From Lineolata rhizophorae (taxonomy: Eukaryota; Ascomycota; Dothideomycetes; Lineolatales; Lineolataceae): a DNA stretch of 64,000 nt. Of this stretch, positions 34,252 to 44,642 are shown in pieces. The notes beneath the pieces are model-generated. The model worked only from the letters and a program-made list of their open reading frames with translations. It had not been told where the DNA came from and did not search any database. The DNA is taken from assembly GCA_010093515.1 (NCBI GenBank), contig MU001671.1, forward strand, positions 1,431,734 through 1,495,733, read 5' to 3'. Every line of letters starts with the position of its first letter. The stretch's first letter is position 1. The position numbers and the translations under genes were made by a program.

Positions 34252-36127
34252 ATGAATTGGCTTCGGCGATACAGCTTCCGCAGCACTTCACGGCCGGCAG
34301 CTCCATCAGCTCTGTCAGCTCCATCGACTACATCAACTTCATCGGCTCTCGCAACCTCGGCCACACCGTTACAACCCGCGCAATACGCTACGACTTCGCG
34401 TGCCTTGAACATCACTCGAGACTGAAGCCGAGAAGTTCTTTAGCTACACATCTGGACGATGGCTGTGGAACGAGAAGCATCAACTCGCGCGCCGCTACGT
34501 GAGGTTCAACCTTACAGAACTCCTAAGGATTGCATCGCAATCAATCGGAGCGAGATATTGTGTAGAAGTTCAGAAGTTACCTGAAGGCAACTTCAGTAAG
34601 GTCTTCTTGATCACATTGGATGACGGACGCGAGGTCATTGCAAAACTCCCAAATCCAAATGCTGGACCAGCGCAATTCACTACAGCCAGCGAAGTGGCAA
34701 CGATGGATTTTGTAAGGATCCTCCCGATATCGCGTTTCGTACTAATGTATTCATTAGGTCCGGAATGTCCTCAAAGTCCCTGCTCCGAAGGTGTTCGCTT
34801 GGAGCTCCTCGGCAGACAACGCAGTCGGAGCCGAATACATCCTAATGGAACGAAGCAAGGGTGTCGAGCTGAGCAAAGTATGGGATGAAATATCCTGGGA
34901 GCAAAGGCTGGAGATCGTGAGGGTCTTGGTTGGGTATGAGAAAGCCTTCGCTTCTACTCGTCTCCCATCTTATGGAAGCCTGTACTACGCAGAGGATCTA
35001 CCTAGCTCTAGTTCATGCCAAGTTGTGCTTGAAGGCGCTCCGGACGGTAAGGCTTTCGCGATCGGACCAACTACAAACAGGGCCTTTTTCGACGATGGAC
35101 GAGATGTCGTAGAGGTGAATCGGGGACCATGTATGTTCCGCTGCTTCCCAACCACACTCCCAGACTGACCCGATGGGTAATAGGGCCTTCAATCGCGGAT
35201 TTCATACTCTCCCGGGCCTATCGTGAACTTGAATGCATTAAAAAATCATCGGCGTTTCCTGGTCAGCAGGGTCTCTTTAACGGCCCGAACCAATACCACC
35301 CAACCAAAGCTTTCAAAGCAGAAGTGCTTCGAAACTATTTGAAGGTGGCAATCCATATATTGCCTGATGATCCCAATCTATCGAAGCCCACGTTATGGCA
35401 CTCCGATCTTCACCCCGACAATATTTTCGTGGATCCGGACCAGCCGACCAAAATTCTCAACATTATCGACTGGCAGGCCGTCAATGTTTCACCTCTTTTT
35501 CTTCAGGCACGTCATCCATCGCTCGTCGAGTTCGAAGGGCCAATCCCGGAAGGTTTTGGACCCATAACGCTTCCCGAAAGTTTCGATACGATGAGCGTCG
35601 AAGAGCAGCAACAAGCCAAGAACCTTCGAGCCGCTCAATCTCTCTACAAGCTCTACGAAGTTCTGATGCTCCGCCAATGCCCGGAGATCGGTCGCGCGCT
35701 AATGTTCAGGGACTCTCTTGCAGGCCAAATCACGGGTCTGGCAAGCTCCGTGTTCAGTGATGGAGAGCCTGTGCTCCAAGGGATGCTTATAAGGTTGCAA
35801 GACGAGTGGGAAACGTGCGTCGGGCCTTCAGTGCCGTGCCCTCTCTCCTTCAGCGCCGAGGACCGCGCCCAGCAGCAAGAACACGAGGCAAAGTGGAGTG
35901 CGAGCGTTGAATTGATGCACGAGGTCCTGACAGAGATTGGGGTCTATCAAGGCTGGGATGGCTTGGTCAATCACGACAATTACGGCGCATTCAAAGAACG
36001 CCTGGCGCAATGCCGGGAGAAGTTTCTAGATCGCCATGCGGGTAGCGACGCGGAGAGAAGACAGCGGGCTCAGGCCTGGCCATTTGAGGACAAGTCGGAT
36101 CCATTGGACGATCCCTCGAAGTTCTAG
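34252..36127 (+). CDS. AIM9-like aminoglycoside-phosphotransferase-family protein, mitochondrial
   Basis: Four exons (34252-34367, 34444-34711, 34758-35130, 35184-36127) give 566 aa. The fold is the APH/choline-kinase type of the fungal altered inheritance of mitochondria 9 group. Motifs: SGRWLWNEKHQLARRYVRFN at the domain start, GNFSKVFLITLDDGREVIAK with the ATP-binding Lys, AEYILMERSKG, LWHSDLHPDNIFV containing the catalytic HxDxxxxN, and ILNIIDWQAV with the metal-binding Asp. The N-terminal exon is Ser/Thr/Arg-rich, consistent with a mitochondrial presequence. Intron 1 has a weak GTTACA donor; it is inferred because it is the only splice near the ATG that keeps frame. The other junctions (TTT-GTAAGG, T-GTATGT) are clear. 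Family members expand greatly in fungi and substrates are mostly unknown. Codon use is less GC-biased than in neighbours, in keeping with its place beside an AT-rich block. Confidence 0.83.
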
Positions 36128-38126
36128 GCCCGGGAGGTTCAGAGATAGAAGCATGGTGGTCTTTAGGTGAAGTCCGGTGTCAGATTATACCCGGGCCTCT
36201 GGCCCTCCTGTACCTATTCAGTCTTGCAGGTCATCAACGGATCCAACTACCGTCACTCATTACTATACTGCAATCCTTGCCTATCTAGCCCAAGCCTTGC
36301 CGGATCCGGATTGTGGCTTAGACAGGGTTCGTGCATCGTGCTTTGGTCCCGTTTCTGGTCCCGCGCCGGCGAGCTGTTCCACTCTCCTCCGCCGCTCCTA
36401 TCCATCATTCCGCCCCCATGCCTTTCCCAGCCCTTCACCTTGTCCCACCATCGCCACCGCTCCTGCCTTTTCGCTGGCGCCCCGTTTCGCTTACCTCTCT
36501 GCCTTGTTCTCGGCAATACCACGAGAGCGCGGCTCTGGCTTACGATGGGCACTTGGCCGAACCGTTGGAAGACATACCCGTGACACATCACCGCCGGACG
36601 ACTACCCGTTCGGGACGTTGCCTTGGAGTCGCGGGAGAGTTGGGTGATGCCAGGGTTCTTGCCACTATATGTCTTGGTGGTGAATCCATCCGCGAGGCAT
36701 TGCCGGCGACCTAGTCGGCACCGGGTGCACCGCGGCGTGGAGCAGCGCTGGAAACGGTCTGGACCGAACCCCGCGGCGGACGCAATCGACCCGTCGATGA
36801 ACCGGCCGCCCCCAAGCCTCTGGAACTCGAGCTCCACCCATCTCGTCCACGGCCGCGTCTTCCAGCTGGACGAGCCGCAACTGGGCTCCTGCCGCCGGCA
36901 GTGCCCTCCGCTCCCGCTTCCGTCCTGCCGCATCTGCCGACTCCACTTCAGTCCGCGATTGTGGTCGACGCCACCGCTCGGCGGCGGACGCAGCTAGGCA
37001 TTCCGGTCACTCAAATTGCAGGAGAGCGCCTTCAGGGTCAAATATCTCGCATGTGATGAGCATCATTGTATACCAAGCACACCGGCTGCGCCCAGCCATC
37101 GCGCCGCGGCGAACAGCGCGCAACCGTGCAACCCCTTCGCTCGATCCCGCGGTCCATAACCGCCCCAGAAGCACGCGCTCCGGCTCACAAAACACAAGCA
37201 ACGCAAATTGCCAGATCCGCACGACCCACGGCCCGCAGACCAGGTATTCACGCGGGCAGGCCAAGCATCCCGCCAAGCAGCTCAAACCGTGCAGACCAGC
37301 CGGTGCGCAACAAGACACTAAACACTATCCAGCACTAAACAATAACTTGGATAAAAAGGCCGGCCGGACAAACCGGGAGGCCTATAGGTATGCCCTCGAA
37401 AATGCGCAAGTACGTTCGATTCCCCCCCAACCCCCTCCGGACCGTGTGTCATGCTGGTATCAAAACCCTACGTCCGTCACTTCGTCCCAGATATGTAGAT
37501 AGGCAGTGCGAAACCAGATCGAAAAGAAAAAAAAAAAAATCCCGTCATACGCAAGCATGCAACCATGCAAATGCAGCAAAACCCCCCAGCAAGAAAAGCA
37601 AACAAGGAAAGAGAAAGAGATAAAAGACACATTATGGCATGGACCGACCTCGCCCAACCTAGCTCGCCGTCTCCCGCAACACCAACACGTCTTTCCCAAT
37701 ACGGCCGTCATCCATCCTTCATTTCGAAAAGGAAGAGAAGAGCAAAAAAAAAAATTTGGCGGGAGGAGGCTAAAGAACAACAAATCTTCCACGCGTGTAT
37801 GATATCCCCATGTGATTTGCCGAAAAAAAAAAAATAGATGCGTCCGCCACGCCGGGCCATGCGCTCGCGTCCTAGAAAACGCCGAACCATCCCCCACCCC
37901 CAAGGAAAATGCACCGGCCGTGATGAGTAGTCAGTCCATCGTTGCAAACAAGCGTTCCGCCTCGCCTCGCTTCGATGCCCGATGCAATCCGCTCGGATCA
38001 AAACAAACGAGAAAGAAGGGGGGGGGTTACAAGAAACAAGGGAAAGCAAGATATCCCTTCGAGCCGCCCCCGCACGAAATGCTCAGCCAGATAACCCCGT
38101 CTAAAAACACTGTCCTCAAACTCCCG
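36128..38126. other. Convergent intergenic region with A-tracts
   Basis: About 2 kb between the stops of the AIM9-like gene (+) and the F-box gene (-). Overlapping open frames occur on both strands at 36.2-37.0 kb (one of 226 codons on -), but neither shows a conserved feature. Three A12-13-type homopolymers lie near 37527, 37745 and 37823 in the likely 3' UTR of the F-box gene. Confidence 0.45.
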
Positions 38127-41100
38127 TCACCACACTCCTCTCCTCCCCCCCGCCCCCTCGAAAACCGCATGATGAAAATGCGGCAACCTCGCCGCCTGCC
38201 CCCGCCCTCCACCCCCCTCTCCCCCCATACCTTCAGCAGCCCCGCCCCCGCCCACCTCCAACCCGAACCCTAATCCCAAACCCGTCCCGCTGCCTCCCAG
38301 CCCACCCCCGCTCCGACGCGACCCCGCATTGATAGCCCGGAACCCCGCAGGCGAGAATGCGCCGGACGCGTCGGACCGCCTCTGCGGTCCCGCCGCCGCC
38401 GATGGCTGCGTTGGCGCCGGGGCCGGGGCCGGTGTCGCTGTCGCTGCCGCCGTCGCCGTCGCAGACGGGCCCGACGCTCCGGACGATGCTCGCCCCGGCA
38501 TCGGCAGCCCCGTGGCCGCGAGGCCCGACGCGGCGGCCGACATGGAGCTGGACGCAGACGCGGGCGCGGGCGTCGACGAAGTAGAGCCCGAACCGAAAGC
38601 GGGGCTCGAACCGGACGAGGGCGGGCGGATGATGGCGGGGGGGCCGTGGAAGGCGGCGAGGCCGTAGGGGGAGTTGTGCGCGTTATGCGTCGTGGTGATG
38701 GTGGAAGTGGTCGGGAAGGACTGCGGAGGGGCTGTCGAGGCGGTGCCGGACGAGCAGGTGCGTTGGTGGTGTTGCTGGCGCAGTTGTGATCGTTGCTGTA
38801 GGAACTGCTGGTGTTGATGGCGGTGGAACATCGCACGCCTGAGCGGATCCGGAAGGAAGCTTATGTCCGGGACGTCGAAGCCCGCGCGGGGATGGTACGG
38901 CCGGTGATGTTGCTGCTGCTGCTGCTGCTGCTGCCTTGGCTGATTCTCTCCCTGCTGCTGCGGGCGATGTGAATGCTGGTGTTGGTGCGGCGGCGCGTGC
39001 TGGTGCTGCATGTGGTGTAGCGGCGGGAGGCGCGTCAGGCCCGACGGCGGCGCATGGGCGTGGGCATGAGTGGGAGGATTCATTGCATGCGGGTGTCGTA
39101 CTCCCGAAGACGACGGCGATGACGACGATGACGATGACGACGACGAAGACGACGACGACGACGGGCCCGCGAAGCCGCCATGCTGGAGGAGGTGGTGGTG
39201 GTGCTGGTTGTGGTGCGGCTGCGAGGCCGACGAGGAGGCCGACGTTAACGTCGACGCTGCCATTTGCGAGCCACCGCCGCCGCCGCCGCCGCCGCCGATG
39301 CTCACCGACGCATTGTCCATGATCTTGGCGAGGGCTTTCCTAGCCTCGCGGGCGTAGTCGTCGCGGTCCCACCTAGGACCCAGGTCCGCGGCCGCCACCT
39401 TGGTGGACGCGACGTAGTCGGTCTCGTCGTCGGCCTTCCAGCGGCCCGTGGGCTTCTGGTGGTCGGCCAGCATCGGGATGTTCCTGGTCCAGGGTATGGC
39501 GCACCAGTGGAACTCGGCGTTGCCGGGCTTGGCGGCCGGGCCGGCGCGGCGGAAGAGCTGGAAGTGGCCGATCTCGCCGGCGTGGCGGTCCTTGATGTGC
39601 GGGAAGAGCGCCTTGAAGGAGAAGCGGCCCTTGACGTCGTTGCGCACGCAGCCGGGGCACCGGTACATGCGGGCCGACTTGCGGATCGACGCGGTCCGGG
39701 CCTCCTCGGGCCCGATGTAGTTGTCGAGCATGGGCAGGATCTTGTCGTCGAAGACGAGGCAGGCGTCCTGCATCGTCAGCTCGTAGTGGCCGTCCGGGCC
39801 CAGCCGCGGGAACGCCGGCTTCGGCTTGTCCTTGTCGGGTATGTGGTCGTACAGGGTCCAGATCTCCTTGAGCGTCAGGATGGCAAAGTCCTGCTCGTTG
39901 ATGAGCTGGTGGGTCAGCGGCTCCGTCATCTTGTCGATGGCGACGTCGGCCAGGGCGAGCACGAGGCGCTCCTCGGCCGACTGGCGGCACATGCGCTGGG
40001 TGTTGTACCGCTTGTACTCGTCCCACCTGTTGGTGGCGGCCTTGGCCTCGTCCTTCTCGGCCCTGACGATGGCCTCGGCCTTGGCTCGCTCGCTGAGGAT
40101 CTTGGGCAGGAGGTGCGACCAGGACCGCTGCGAGGGCGCCTTCAGGATCTTGACGGCCTGGTTGTAGGCGGGGATGAGCTGGAGGGCCTCGGGCGCGAGG
40201 GGCGGATCCAGCTTGGCGGCCTCCTGCTGGTAGTACTTGGCCCGCTGCGACTTGAAGTCCTTGTTCCTGTTCTGCTTTTCGGCGAGGGCGTCGCGCTCCC
40301 ACTTTTCGATGCGCATGATGTGGTCGAGGTAGGCCTCGTTTTCGGCCTTCCTGGCGGCGATCCAGCCGTCCAGGGCGGCCTTCCTGGCGGCGTCGTCTTT
40401 GGCGAGGAAGTCGTCGGTGCGGGCGAAGGCGGCGCGCCGGGCGGCGATGTTGGCGAGGTCGGCGACGCGGTAGACGGTGTAGCGGCCGTGGCCGGCGCGG
40501 CGGAAGTTGGAGATGCTGTCGTTGCCGGCGCACTCGTAGGCGCCCCAGGAGTCGACGATGCCCGAGGGGACGCAGTCCAGGATGCGGTGATCGGCAGCGA
40601 GGTGGTCCTGGGCGGCGGCGGCTTGGGCCTTGACCACGTTGGTGGTGAAGCAGGCCTCGCACCAGCGCTTCAGGAAGGCCCAGTACGTCTTGCGGGCGTT
40701 CTTGTGGCCGCAGCCTTGGCAGCCGACGCCGTCGACGAGGGCGAGGTACTGGTCCTCATCGAGGCCGGCGGGAGGGGGCGGCAGCTTGTCGCCGTAGTTG
40801 TTCTCGCGGCTGTAGCGCCAGATGCTCTTGTTCTCGCCGTCGATGAGGCCCTTGAAGAGGCGGCAGACGCGGCGCAGCTTGCTGAGCGTGCGCGGGTCGC
40901 AGTGGTGGAAGACGCGCAGGAAGCTGTTGGCGTCGAGCTTCCAGGAGCGGTCCCAGGGCTTGAGGGGGGCTTGCTCCTTGACGGCCTTGGCGCGGCCGGG
41001 GCGCTGGCGCTTCCTGGAGGGGGCATCGCGGGGGTCGGGGGCGGGGGGGCCGCGCTTGCGGGCGAAGGCGGTCTCGCACGAGGAGACGCCGGTCTGGGCG

Positions 41101-41435
41101 CGGACGGGCTGGGGGTTGACGCGGAAGGAGACCGAGTCGTGGTGGACGGCGGCCGACGAGTCGGAGAGGCAGGAGAGGGGGCTCTGGGAGCGGAGGCGGC
41201 GGAGGGACGAGGGCGAGCGCGGGCGGAGCGGCGGCGAGGGCAGCGGCGAGGGCGAGCACGAGGGGGGCGTGGCGGCCGACGGGAGCGCGGCGGCGGGCGG
41301 CAGCGAGGGCGGCAGCAGCAGCGCGGCGGGCGCGGCGGCGCAGGCGGGCAGCAGCGGCCGGTACGGCGGCGCGACGCCCGCCTGCCGCTCGGCCTCGTGC
41401 GCCGGCCTCCGCTGCGCGCGCCTCGACGATGCCAT
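38127..41435 (-). CDS. Large F-box protein with CxxC zinc-like pairs and poly-Gln/His/Ser tracts
   Basis: A single-exon 1102-aa protein. Residues 1-160 are Ala/Pro/Ser-rich. An F-box follows at about 165-210 (WKLDANSFLRVFHHCDPRTL...VCRLFK), which in other proteins binds Skp1 in SCF ubiquitin ligases. Next come paired CxxC motifs at Cys239/242 and Cys259/262, a long charged helical region (330-500), and a second zinc-like site with Cys594/597 and His614/619. From about 690 the protein is low complexity: poly-Gly, a Ser run encoded by GAC/GAT repeats on the plus strand, His-rich and poly-Gln stretches, and Thr/Ala/Pro-rich sequence. The F-box to zinc-site half looks conserved; the tail is likely disordered. 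The target is unknown. A large antisense open frame in this region is a composition artefact. Confidence 0.85.
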   Translation of the reverse strand: MASSRRAQRRPAHEAERQAGVAPPYRPLLPACAAAPAALLLPPSLPPAAALPSAATPPSCSPSPLPSPPLRPRSPSSLRRLRSQSPLSCLSDSSAAVHHDSVSFRVNPQPVRAQTGVSSCETAFARKRGPPAPDPRDAPSRKRQRPGRAKAVKEQAPLKPWDRSWKLDANSFLRVFHHCDPRTLSKLRRVCRLFKGLIDGENKSIWRYSRENNYGDKLPPPPAGLDEDQYLALVDGVGCQGCGHKNARKTYWAFLKRWCEACFTTNVVKAQAAAAQDHLAADHRILDCVPSGIVDSWGAYECAGNDSISNFRRAGHGRYTVYRVADLANIAARRAAFARTDDFLAKDDAARKAALDGWIAARKAENEAYLDHIMRIEKWERDALAEKQNRNKDFKSQRAKYYQQEAAKLDPPLAPEALQLIPAYNQAVKILKAPSQRSWSHLLPKILSERAKAEAIVRAEKDEAKAATNRWDEYKRYNTQRMCRQSAEERLVLALADVAIDKMTEPLTHQLINEQDFAILTLKEIWTLYDHIPDKDKPKPAFPRLGPDGHYELTMQDACLVFDDKILPMLDNYIGPEEARTASIRKSARMYRCPGCVRNDVKGRFSFKALFPHIKDRHAGEIGHFQLFRRAGPAAKPGNAEFHWCAIPWTRNIPMLADHQKPTGRWKADDETDYVASTKVAAADLGPRWDRDDYAREARKALAKIMDNASVSIGGGGGGGGGSQMAASTLTSASSSASQPHHNQHHHHLLQHGGFAGPSSSSSSSSSSSSSSSPSSSGVRHPHAMNPPTHAHAHAPPSGLTRLPPLHHMQHQHAPPHQHQHSHRPQQQGENQPRQQQQQQQQHHRPYHPRAGFDVPDISFLPDPLRRAMFHRHQHQQFLQQRSQLRQQHHQRTCSSGTASTAPPQSFPTTSTITTTHNAHNSPYGLAAFHGPPAIIRPPSSGSSPAFGSGSTSSTPAPASASSSMSAAASGLAATGLPMPGRASSGASGPSATATAAATATPAPAPAPTQPSAAAGPQRRSDASGAFSPAGFRAINAGSRRSGGGLGGSGTGLGLGFGLEVGGGGAAEGMGGEGGGGRGQAARLPHFHHAVFEGAGGRRGVW
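38910..38934 (+). repeat. (TGC)n trinucleotide repeat encoding poly-Gln on the minus strand
   Basis: An uninterrupted run of about eight TGC units within the F-box gene, read as CAG codons on its coding strand. Confidence 0.85.
39108..39163 (+). repeat. (GAC/GAT)n repeat encoding poly-Ser on the minus strand
   Basis: About eighteen GAC/GAT/GAA-type triplets in the F-box gene; on the coding strand they read mainly as Ser codons, giving a Ser run. Confidence 0.8.
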
Positions 41436-42457
41436 GGCCGCCAGCCGACGGCAGACTGCGCCCCGCGGACGGCTGCGAGGCCGAGGGCGGGGGGGAAGAA
41501 GGAGGAGGAGGAGGAGGAGAAGGAGAAGAAAAAAGGTGGGCGGGTGGTGCTACCGTGGAGGAGCGCAGCGCGATAGAGAGAGGAGGTGAGGCGGAGAGGT
41601 GGAGGAGGAGGAGGAGGAGGAGGAGGAGGAGGAGGAGGAGGCTGCAGGGAGGCAAGTCGCCCCCGTCCGAGCGAGAGGTCTAGAAGCGGGCGCACTGCGG
41701 GACTCGGGTGCGCACGTGACACGCATGAGAGCCGGCGACGGGGCGGGAGACGGACAAGTGCCGGAGAGCGGGAGCGGGAGCGCCTTTCGACGATGCGGAG
41801 GCGCTTTGGCAGGAGGCCGTGGGTGAGAGCGAGGGGGGAGGAGAGAGAGCAAGCGTGGTGTAGGGGGAACGGCCTCGCTGGCGGAGCGGTCAGCCAGGAG
41901 GCGGCTGGGCGCGGTCGTGGCCGGGCCGGGCGCCTTCACTCCACGACATCTGACCCCGGCCGCGTGCGGCGCCGGCTGACTCAGGCCGGAGCAAGCCACC
42001 CGGCATCGTCAGCCCTGCCTGGCCTCGAGCGCGGCGGCAGAGCAAACAGCCCCCGCTCCCCGGCCGCGCAGCCGTTGCGGGGTTGCATCCTCCTGCCAGC
42101 ACCCGGCCGGCAGCTCTTTTCCCATCCCGGCGGCGCCCGGCCGATGCGCATCGCCAACGGCCCTACGAATGGCGACGAGCGGGCGACAAGGACCCGAGAG
42201 AACCTCGGGAGTCCCGGGATCGTCGTGCCCTTCGTCCCCGCCGCCACCACGACCCGCCCCTTGCTGGAGGCAAAATTTCGCCAGATCGCGGAGTTAATCC
42301 GTTCCCCAGAAGATCCTGGCCTCGGCCGACGGCAGCTTTAATGTCTCTGCTGGCCCGCTCCTCTGACGGCCGTCCATCGCTGCCGTTCCCGGGTTCCCGA
42401 CGCCGTTGACGCCAAACGTCCCCTCTGTCGTCTTGTGTTCGTCCCAAAGTTGCAACT
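41436..42457. promoter_or_regulatory. Divergent promoter of the F-box and permease genes
   Basis: About 1 kb between the two start codons. It contains a long GAG/AGG triplet repeat at 41599-41640 and a shorter one at about 41501-41523, both within the probable 5' leader of the F-box gene. The right half is GC-rich with no clear TATA element. Open frames here extend from repeats and are not supportable. Confidence 0.5.
41599..41640 (+). repeat. (GAG)n microsatellite
   Basis: A 42-nt perfect or near-perfect run of GAG/AGG triplets about 165 nt upstream of the F-box ATG; on the transcribed strand it would be a CTC-rich pyrimidine leader. Confidence 0.85.
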
Positions 42458-44293
42458 ATGCGCTTCTTTCGTGGTTGGTGCGCTCGCCCTGCCTTCGATC
42501 CACCCGGCACTCACCTCTCCCGCCGTAGAAAAAGAAGCGCCGTCGTCGGACGACCAGCCCCGCTATGTCGCCAACGCCGACGAAGCGGCCTACGATGAAG
42601 ACCTGCACGTCCGCTGTCCGCCTCACACGACGGAGCGGCGGCTCGTCAACCGCATCGACTTCCGGGTGGTGCCCTTCCTGTGCATCATGTACCTGCTGGC
42701 CTTCCTGGACCGGTAAGTCACGTGGCCGCTGTCCGTTGCCGTCCCCCCGCAGATCCGCGACCGACCCGCCTGACCGCGCCCCGAGAGTGAACATCGCAAA
42801 CGCAAACGTCTTCGGCCTCTCCGAGGAACTCGACATCGAGACGGAGAACAAGTACAACGTCGCCCTGTTGATCTTCTTCGTCCCGTACGTCCTGTTCGAG
42901 ATCCCTTCCAACATCCTGCTCAAGAAGCTGCGTCCGCATCTCTGGTGTAAGCTTTCAAGTCCGGCCCTGCCAATTGGCGCCCCCGTCTTGACCTCGCGAC
43001 AGTGTCCGGATGCATGTTCATGTTCGGCTTGGTCACCATTTGCCAAGGCTTGGTGCAAAACTACAGCGGCCTTCTGGCGACTCGTGAGCGCTCACTTCGC
43101 TCTACGCATAATCACTCTTTCACCAAAACCGCTGATGGAAACATAGGCTTCTTTCTCGGCGTATTTGAGACCGGCATGTTTCCCGGATGTAAGGCTCTCG
43201 TCCGCCCCCCCCCCCCCCCTTCCCCCCCCCCTTGCCCCCTCCTTCCCCCTCGGTAAAATTATTCACCAATCGATTGCCAATTCCAGGCTTCTACCTCATC
43301 GGCATGTGGTACCGCCGGCACGAGGCCCAACGACGCTACACCTTTTTCTTCAGCAGCACGACGCTGGCCGGCGCCTTCGGTGGGCTCCTCGCCAGCGCCA
43401 TCGGCAAGATGGATGGCATGCGCGGGTACCGGGGCTGGCGGTGGGTCTTCATCCTTGAGGGCGCCCTCACCGTCTTCATCTCCTTCTTCTTCTTCTTCCT
43501 GCTTCCCGACTTCCCCGAGGACGCGCGCTGGCTCCGGGCCGACGAGCGCGCCTACATCAAGGCCCGCCTCGAGGAGGACCAGGGTCGCAACAACATCGAG
43601 CGCGGCTTCACGCCGCGCATCGTCGGGCGCGTCTTCAAGGACCCCAAGATCGTCGTCGGCGGCTTCATGTACTTCGGCCTCATCGTGCCCGCCTACGGCT
43701 ACGCCTACTTCGCGCCCGGCATCATCCGCGGCTACGGCTACAGCCCCATCCAGACGCAGCTGCACAGCGTGCCGCCCTGGGTCGCCGCCTTCGGCTTCGC
43801 CATGCTCATCGCCTACGTCTCGGACAAGACGCGGCACCGCTTCGCCTTCACCACGCTCCCCATCTGCGTCGGCCTGGCCGGCTTCGCCGTCCTGCTCGCC
43901 GTGCACGACGACACGGCCGTCCAGTACGGCGCCCTCTTCCTCGTCGCCATGGGCTGCTACTCGGCCATGCCCGTCATCGTCTGCTGGTTCAACATGAACC
44001 TCGGCGGCCACCACCGCCGCTCCGTCGGCTCCGCCTGGCAGATCGGCTTCGGCAACATCGGCGGCATCATCGCCGTCTTCGCCTTCCTCGCCGACGACGC
44101 CCCCGCCTACGTCCCCGGCTACAGCATCTGCATCGCCTTCATCGGCCTCAGCCTGCTCGCCTGCTGCCTCTACTTGGCCATGTGCTGGGCCGCCAATCGC
44201 ACGAGGGACAGCGTGGGGCCCGACTTGGCGCTCTCGGAGCACGAGAAGAGCGAGATGGGCGATTTGAGCCCGGATTATCGCTATTTGTTGTAG
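42458..44293 (+). CDS. DAL5/TNA1-type major facilitator permease
   Basis: Six exons (42458-42470, 42529-42712, 42786-42946, 43003-43083, 43147-43188, 43287-44293) give 495 aa. The family (anion:cation symporters such as allantoate, nicotinate and pantothenate carriers) is indicated by RRLVNRIDFRVVPFLCIMYL, LAFLDRVNIANANVFGL, EIPSNILLKKLRP, FFLGVFETGMFPG and YLIGMWYRR. About twelve membrane segments are apparent, with a charged loop after DFPEDARWL near the middle. It probably imports a small organic anion with protons at the plasma membrane; the substrate cannot be read from sequence. The start is inferred: a 13-nt exon (MRFF plus one base) is the only ATG that splices in phase. Intron 2 lacks an ordinary acceptor (GAG is required for the expected junction). 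Intron 5 carries long C-runs. The tail is cytosolic and acidic. Confidence 0.83.
43204..43256 (+). repeat. Poly-C tract inside permease intron 5
   Basis: A nearly pure C/T stretch with C-runs of about 10 to 15 lies within the intron 43189-43286. It may help acceptor definition and is also a likely assembly or indel hotspot. Confidence 0.75.
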
Positions 44294-44642
44294 AGCGGAG
44301 CGTGTAAGCTAAGTGACTTGAGACATGTGCATCGTGTGCCTAGATGGCGCGTTGTTACTGCGACTATACAGTGCCGTGTTTGTTCAATAGTAGTCTTGAT
44401 TTGTCCGGAGATGCAATGACTAGGTCGAAGTATTATGGTGACGTTCTGTAACTTGGCTCTTCTTGGAACGTGCAAGATAGGAGTAGCGAACCAAGAATTT
44501 TCAAGAGCAGAAGAATTGTTTTGAGAGCAGCAAGTCAAGCTCAGCAAACACCAAACGCCTAGTCCAAACGCTAAACGAAAGCCGGGTATCACAACGCACG
44601 CACGCATCCTCCCCATCCCGAAACCCATCCCTACCCACCCAC
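44294..44642. other. Convergent 3' intergenic region
   Basis: The 349 bp between the permease stop and the stop of the minus-strand coiled-coil orphan show no gene, only AT-richer 3' UTR-like sequence. Confidence 0.5.

Noticed and set aside
36253-36933. 226-codon ATG-initiated frame on the minus strand (with overlapping plus-strand frames)
   Set aside because: Several overlapping frames are open in this GC-rich spacer, none has a conserved motif, and no leader or splice pattern supports it.
39264-41576. 770-codon open frame on the plus strand
   Set aside because: It is antisense to the F-box gene, which has clear domains; high GC and codon bias create the open shadow frame.
42435-42716. Permease N-terminus read directly from GTG at 42435
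   Set aside because: No ATG in that frame and the first residues are not family-like; the spliced ATG at 42458 is more plausible.
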